DNA from: Acidobacteriaceae bacterium
GTDB lineage: Bacteria; Acidobacteriota; Terriglobia; Terriglobales; Acidobacteriaceae
Length of the DNA: 9,049 nt
NCBI GenBank assembly: GCA_030049955.1
Contig: JASIJX010000478.1
Location: 1 to 9,049 of the forward strand
Reading direction: 5' to 3'
The notes below the pieces were generated by a model. That model did no database searches. It was given only the letters and a program-made list of their open reading frames with translations, and was not told the DNA's origin. Positions 6,288 through 9,049 of the stretch are shown here, piece after piece. Each line of letters begins with the position of its first letter. Within the stretch, counting starts at the first letter, position 1. Both the position numbers and the translations under genes were made by a program.

Positions 6288-7661
6288 TCAAATCTGTTCG
6301 AAATAGCGTCGCCGCTCCCAGTCGGTCACGGAGGAATCGAACGCCGCCTGCTCCGACCGGAAGAAATGTACATAGTGTGATACGACCTCAGGTCCCAACG
6401 TGTCGCGAACGAGCGGACTGGCTGCAAAGAGGTCGGTCGCTTCGCGCAGGGTGGCTGGAATGGAAGGCAGGCCAGCGGCCACGTAGACATCACCTTCGAA
6501 GATGGGAGGCGGCTCAGTCTTGCGAGCGATTCCTTCCAGTCCGGACGCGATTGCAGCGGCAATAGCCAGGTACGGATTGCAATCGGCCCCAGGAATACGG
6601 CACTCGATTCTCAGGCTCGGCCCTGCTCCCACGACCCGAAAACTTGCAGTGCGGTTGTCGTAGCACCATGCCAGCCGCGTGGGCGCCCATGAACCTGCTC
6701 GAAAGCGCTTGTATGAATTAACGGTTGGAGCGTAGAAGACCATGAATTCGGGGACATGCGCGATCCATCCGCCGAGAAACTGGCGGAAGATGTCGCTGCA
6801 CAGTATGGGCCCCAGTTTGCTTTCTCCTGCCATGGCATTGCGTCCGTCTTTCCAGAGACTCAGGTGAAGATGACAGCTGGAACCGGCCTGACTGGCGTCG
6901 GGCTTTGCCATGAATGTGATGCTCATATCAAGGCTGTCCGCCACGTCTTTAAAACATTGTTTGAAAATGGAGTGGCGATCCGCCATGGTCAGAGCGTCGG
7001 CGTAGCGGACGTTCAATTCGTGTTGGCCTTTTCCCCACTCGCCTTTCGAACCTTCGACCGGGACGCCGGATTGCGAAAGATGCCGGCGAATCGCGCCATT
7101 AAGCTTCTCTTCTCGAGTGCCCTGGAGCACGTGATAATCCTCGAGGTACCAGCCCGCTGGGTCCAAGCCATCGAATTTTGCGGCCGCAGCCTCCCGATAC
7201 GTATTGTTGAAGATGTAATACTCCAACTCGGTGCCGGCAGCGGCTTCGTAGCCCATTTGCGCGGCGCGCTCGATCTGCCGGCGCAGAATCGTACGCGGCG
7301 CCTGTTCCACGAGCTGGTGCGAGTGAAGGTCCAGCAGATCACATATCACAAGAGCAGTTCGGTCCAGCCAGGACGCCATGCGAAGAGTCGAGAGGTCGGC
7401 ACGCATGTGAACGTCACCATAACCTCGCTCCCAATTCGCAAAGTGGTATCCGGGTACGGGGCTCATCTCCATATCGGTGGTGAGAAGATAGTCGCAAGCA
7501 TGCGTCCCCGGAACTTCATTTTCCAGGAAGAACCGCGCATCCAGGCGTTTTCCGAACTGGCGGCCATAGAGATCGCTGAAGGTCAGCAACACCGTGTCGA
7601 CGCGGGAATCGTTGACCATGGTTCGTAGTTCGTCGATGCTCAGCATTCCTTTGATCGTCAT
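6288..7661 (-). CDS. Glutamine-synthetase-family ligase (gamma-glutamyl-polyamine/amine synthetase type)
   Basis: ATP-dependent cytoplasmic ligase, 457 residues, expected to join glutamate to an amine. GS-fold marks in order: GTELEYYIF (143-151) with metal-binding Glu145/Glu147; EWGKGQHELNVRYADAL (208-224) with further metal ligands; GSSCHLHLSLW (260-270) with His264; NSYKRF (315-320); NRTASFRV (336-343); and IECRIPGADCNPYLA (352-366). The ending HYVHFFRSEQAAF...VTDWERRRYFE is typical of the PuuA/GlnA3/GlnA4-like subgroup rather than of housekeeping GlnA, and no NLYDLP adenylylation motif is visible. The gene follows the aldehyde dehydrogenase by 9 bp, and its ribosome site GAGGG (7672-7668) overlaps that stop codon, implying coupling. 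Putrescine, another polyamine or ethanolamine are all possible substrates, so I give no symbol. Confidence 0.88.
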   Translation of the reverse strand: MTIKGMLSIDELRTMVNDSRVDTVLLTFSDLYGRQFGKRLDARFFLENEVPGTHACDYLLTTDMEMSPVPGYHFANWERGYGDVHMRADLSTLRMASWLDRTALVICDLLDLHSHQLVEQAPRTILRRQIERAAQMGYEAAAGTELEYYIFNNTYREAAAAKFDGLDPAGWYLEDYHVLQGTREEKLNGAIRRHLSQSGVPVEGSKGEWGKGQHELNVRYADALTMADRHSIFKQCFKDVADSLDMSITFMAKPDASQAGSSCHLHLSLWKDGRNAMAGESKLGPILCSDIFRQFLGGWIAHVPEFMVFYAPTVNSYKRFRAGSWAPTRLAWCYDNRTASFRVVGAGPSLRIECRIPGADCNPYLAIAAAIASGLEGIARKTEPPPIFEGDVYVAAGLPSIPATLREATDLFAASPLVRDTLGPEVVSHYVHFFRSEQAAFDSSVTDWERRRYFEQI

Positions 7662-7667
7662 CGCACG

Positions 7668-7673
7668 CCCTCA
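7668..7673 (-). promoter_or_regulatory. Stop/ribosome-site overlap coupling the ALDH and ligase genes
   Basis: On the minus strand, the TGA stop of the aldehyde dehydrogenase (7673-7671) is part of TGAGGG. Its GAGGG (7672-7668) sits 6 nt before the ligase ATG (7661-7659). This arrangement supports translation of both from one transcript. Confidence 0.6.
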
Positions 7674-9047
7674 ACCTGCGGTCTGTGTCCGGATGTTGAA
7701 GCTCTTGGGACGGGTCAGGTAATGAAATCCCAGCCGGGATAATGTGCAGCCGTGGCCGCTGTCTTTGATGCCAACCCAGGCGAGCTCCGGATCAAGATAA
7801 TCACAACGATTGACGTAGACGGTCCCCGCCGCCGTCCGAGTTGCGAGTGATTCTCCACGCGCTGCATCCTCAGTCCAGATTGAGGCGGTGAGCCCGTATG
7901 GGCTGTCGTTCATCCATCGTATTCCTTCGTCTTCTGTATCGACCGGCATGATACCGATCACCGGGCCGAAGCTCTCTTCCATCATCAGGCTCATGCTATG
8001 ATCCACGTCCACCAGGACAGCCGGCTCAAAGAAGTATCCCCGACCAGGCGCCCGCTTTCCCCCGGTTAGAAGCTTCGCACCGCGTTGCACCGCTTGATCG
8101 ACCTGGTGCTTCAAGAAGTCGAGAGCCTTTGCCTGTGCCAGTGGTCCGATTCCTGTGGCGGAATTTTCCGGATCGCCCACGGTGTACTTCCGCACTTCCG
8201 CAACGAAGGCATCAACGAATCTTCGAAAGAGCGGGCGCGCGACATAGATTCTCTCGACTGCGCAACAGCTCTGGCCGGCGTTGTAGAAGGCGCCGTCCAC
8301 CAGATTCGTCACCGCAAATTCGAAATTGGCATCCTCGCAAACCAGTGCCGGATCTTTTCCGCCGAGTTCCAGACCCATATCAAGCAGCTGTGCAGATGCC
8401 TGGCGGTAGACCTCGCGACCTCCCTCGATGGAACCGGTGAATGAGATAAAATCCACCGCGCGCGCCGCAATTAAGCGCGTAATCGTCTTGTGATCGACGC
8501 GAATGGAAGCAATCAGATCAGCCGGCAAACTGGTCTGGCGAAAAGCGTCGACGAAGGCGTCACCGCAGAGCGGAGTGAGGCGGGCGTGTTTGATCAGCAC
8601 CGCGTTGCCTGCCAGCAGGGCAGGAATGACGACGTTCACTGCGATCAACAGCGGGTAGTTCCACGCGGGAATATCGAGGACAACACCGAGCGGCTCGCGG
8701 CGGATAAACCGGTGAAGGCGCGGCTTCGGCCCCAGTGTCTCGTCCTCGAGGCCTGAGGGCGCGAGGCGCAGCATGGTGTCAGCGCGATCCAGCAATGTGT
8801 CCACTTCGCGCCGAGCCTGCACCAACGGTTTTCCCATCTGGCGAGTGATGTCCATCGCCACGGTCTCTCGCATGGAGCGGAATGCATCCACGAAGCCACG
8901 GCAGATCTCCACTCTCTCGTTTACGGACACCTCGCGCCATTTCTTCTGAGCCACCCGCATGCGCTCGAGGATGGCGCCGAGCTCAGCTTGCGAAGTCATC
9001 TCGAGAGTTCGGAATGTTTCCTCCGTAGCCGGGTTCACCAGATTCAT
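7671..9047 (-). CDS. NAD(P)-dependent aldehyde dehydrogenase family protein
   Basis: Soluble oxidoreductase of 458 residues converting an aldehyde to the acid. Motifs: IPAWNYP (126-132) with Asn130; Lys153 of the cofactor site (GNAVLIKHA); FTGS (203-206); catalytic-base Glu227 in LELGGKDP; catalytic Cys261 in NAGQSCCAVER; and EESFGPV (357-363). The end (VNRCDYLDPELAWVGIKDSG, then SRLGFHYLTRPKSF) is of the type found beside GS-like ligases. The start at 9047 fits the family: NPATEE begins at residue 5. However, only two bases lie before it in the window, so no ribosome site can be seen and a longer N-terminus is possible. It is first of an apparent operon with the ligase and would oxidise gamma-glutamyl-aminoaldehydes or a related aldehyde, like PuuC; the exact substrate is inferred only. 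Confidence 0.92.
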   Translation of the reverse strand: MNLVNPATEETFRTLEMTSQAELGAILERMRVAQKKWREVSVNERVEICRGFVDAFRSMRETVAMDITRQMGKPLVQARREVDTLLDRADTMLRLAPSGLEDETLGPKPRLHRFIRREPLGVVLDIPAWNYPLLIAVNVVIPALLAGNAVLIKHARLTPLCGDAFVDAFRQTSLPADLIASIRVDHKTITRLIAARAVDFISFTGSIEGGREVYRQASAQLLDMGLELGGKDPALVCEDANFEFAVTNLVDGAFYNAGQSCCAVERIYVARPLFRRFVDAFVAEVRKYTVGDPENSATGIGPLAQAKALDFLKHQVDQAVQRGAKLLTGGKRAPGRGYFFEPAVLVDVDHSMSLMMEESFGPVIGIMPVDTEDEGIRWMNDSPYGLTASIWTEDAARGESLATRTAAGTVYVNRCDYLDPELAWVGIKDSGHGCTLSRLGFHYLTRPKSFNIRTQTAG

Positions 9048-9049
9048 CA

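Noticed and set aside
5960..6290. Possible bidirectional terminator between the convergent units
   Set aside because: The inverted repeats found are short or imperfect and lack a T-tract on either strand.
6756..7628. A long open frame (290 codons) on the plus strand across the ligase gene
   Set aside because: It lies antisense to a gene with complete GS-family motifs. Its product shows no recognisable domain, so it is explained by GC-rich codon bias.

Overview
The window reads as a carbohydrate-use region of a free-living, moderately GC-rich bacterium. Gene style and content (sugar-porter MFS, LacI regulator, GH42 and alpha-galactosidase pieces, SMP-30 lactonase, SDR pair, glutamine-synthetase-like enzyme with an aldehyde dehydrogenase) most resemble soil Acidobacteriota. 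That placement is an impression from protein sequence, not a database result.

Layout. Positions 1-1365 (+) hold the 3' nearly complete part of a sugar/H+ symporter. After a 182-bp gap with a likely promoter and a perfect operator-like palindrome comes a LacI-family repressor (1548-2654, +). Positions 2671-4407 contain no intact gene. They hold a mosaic of five gene fragments on both strands: an SSS symporter C-terminus (-), a GH42 beta-galactosidase C-terminal half (+), an internal alpha-galactosidase (GH36-like) piece (+), a short glycosidase C-terminus (-), and an SMP-30/gluconolactonase C-terminal part (+). At least four single-base frameshifts break them. Two intact SDR dehydrogenases follow (4404-5222 and 5219-5968, +). 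Both starts overlap the preceding stop as ATGA, including the stop of the broken lactonase. Positions 5969-6287 separate convergent units and contain two short coding-looking frames joined by TAATG. On the minus strand an aldehyde dehydrogenase (9047-7671) is followed after 9 bp by a glutamine-synthetase-family ligase (7661-6288).

How it works together. The left part looks like a sugar uptake and control unit (transporter plus LacI). It sits beside the wreck of a galactoside/oligosaccharide cluster whose surviving end is a dehydrogenase pair, formerly coupled to a lactonase. That arrangement is typical of oxidative, non-phosphorylative sugar breakdown. The right part is a separate two-gene operon for amine or polyamine nitrogen use by gamma-glutamylation (ligase plus aldehyde oxidation), resembling PuuA/PuuC or the GlnA3/GlnA4 type. 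I see no RNA gene, CRISPR, insertion sequence or convincing intrinsic terminator. Nothing in the window clearly amounts to a new system. The most unusual part is the fragment mosaic at 2671-4407.
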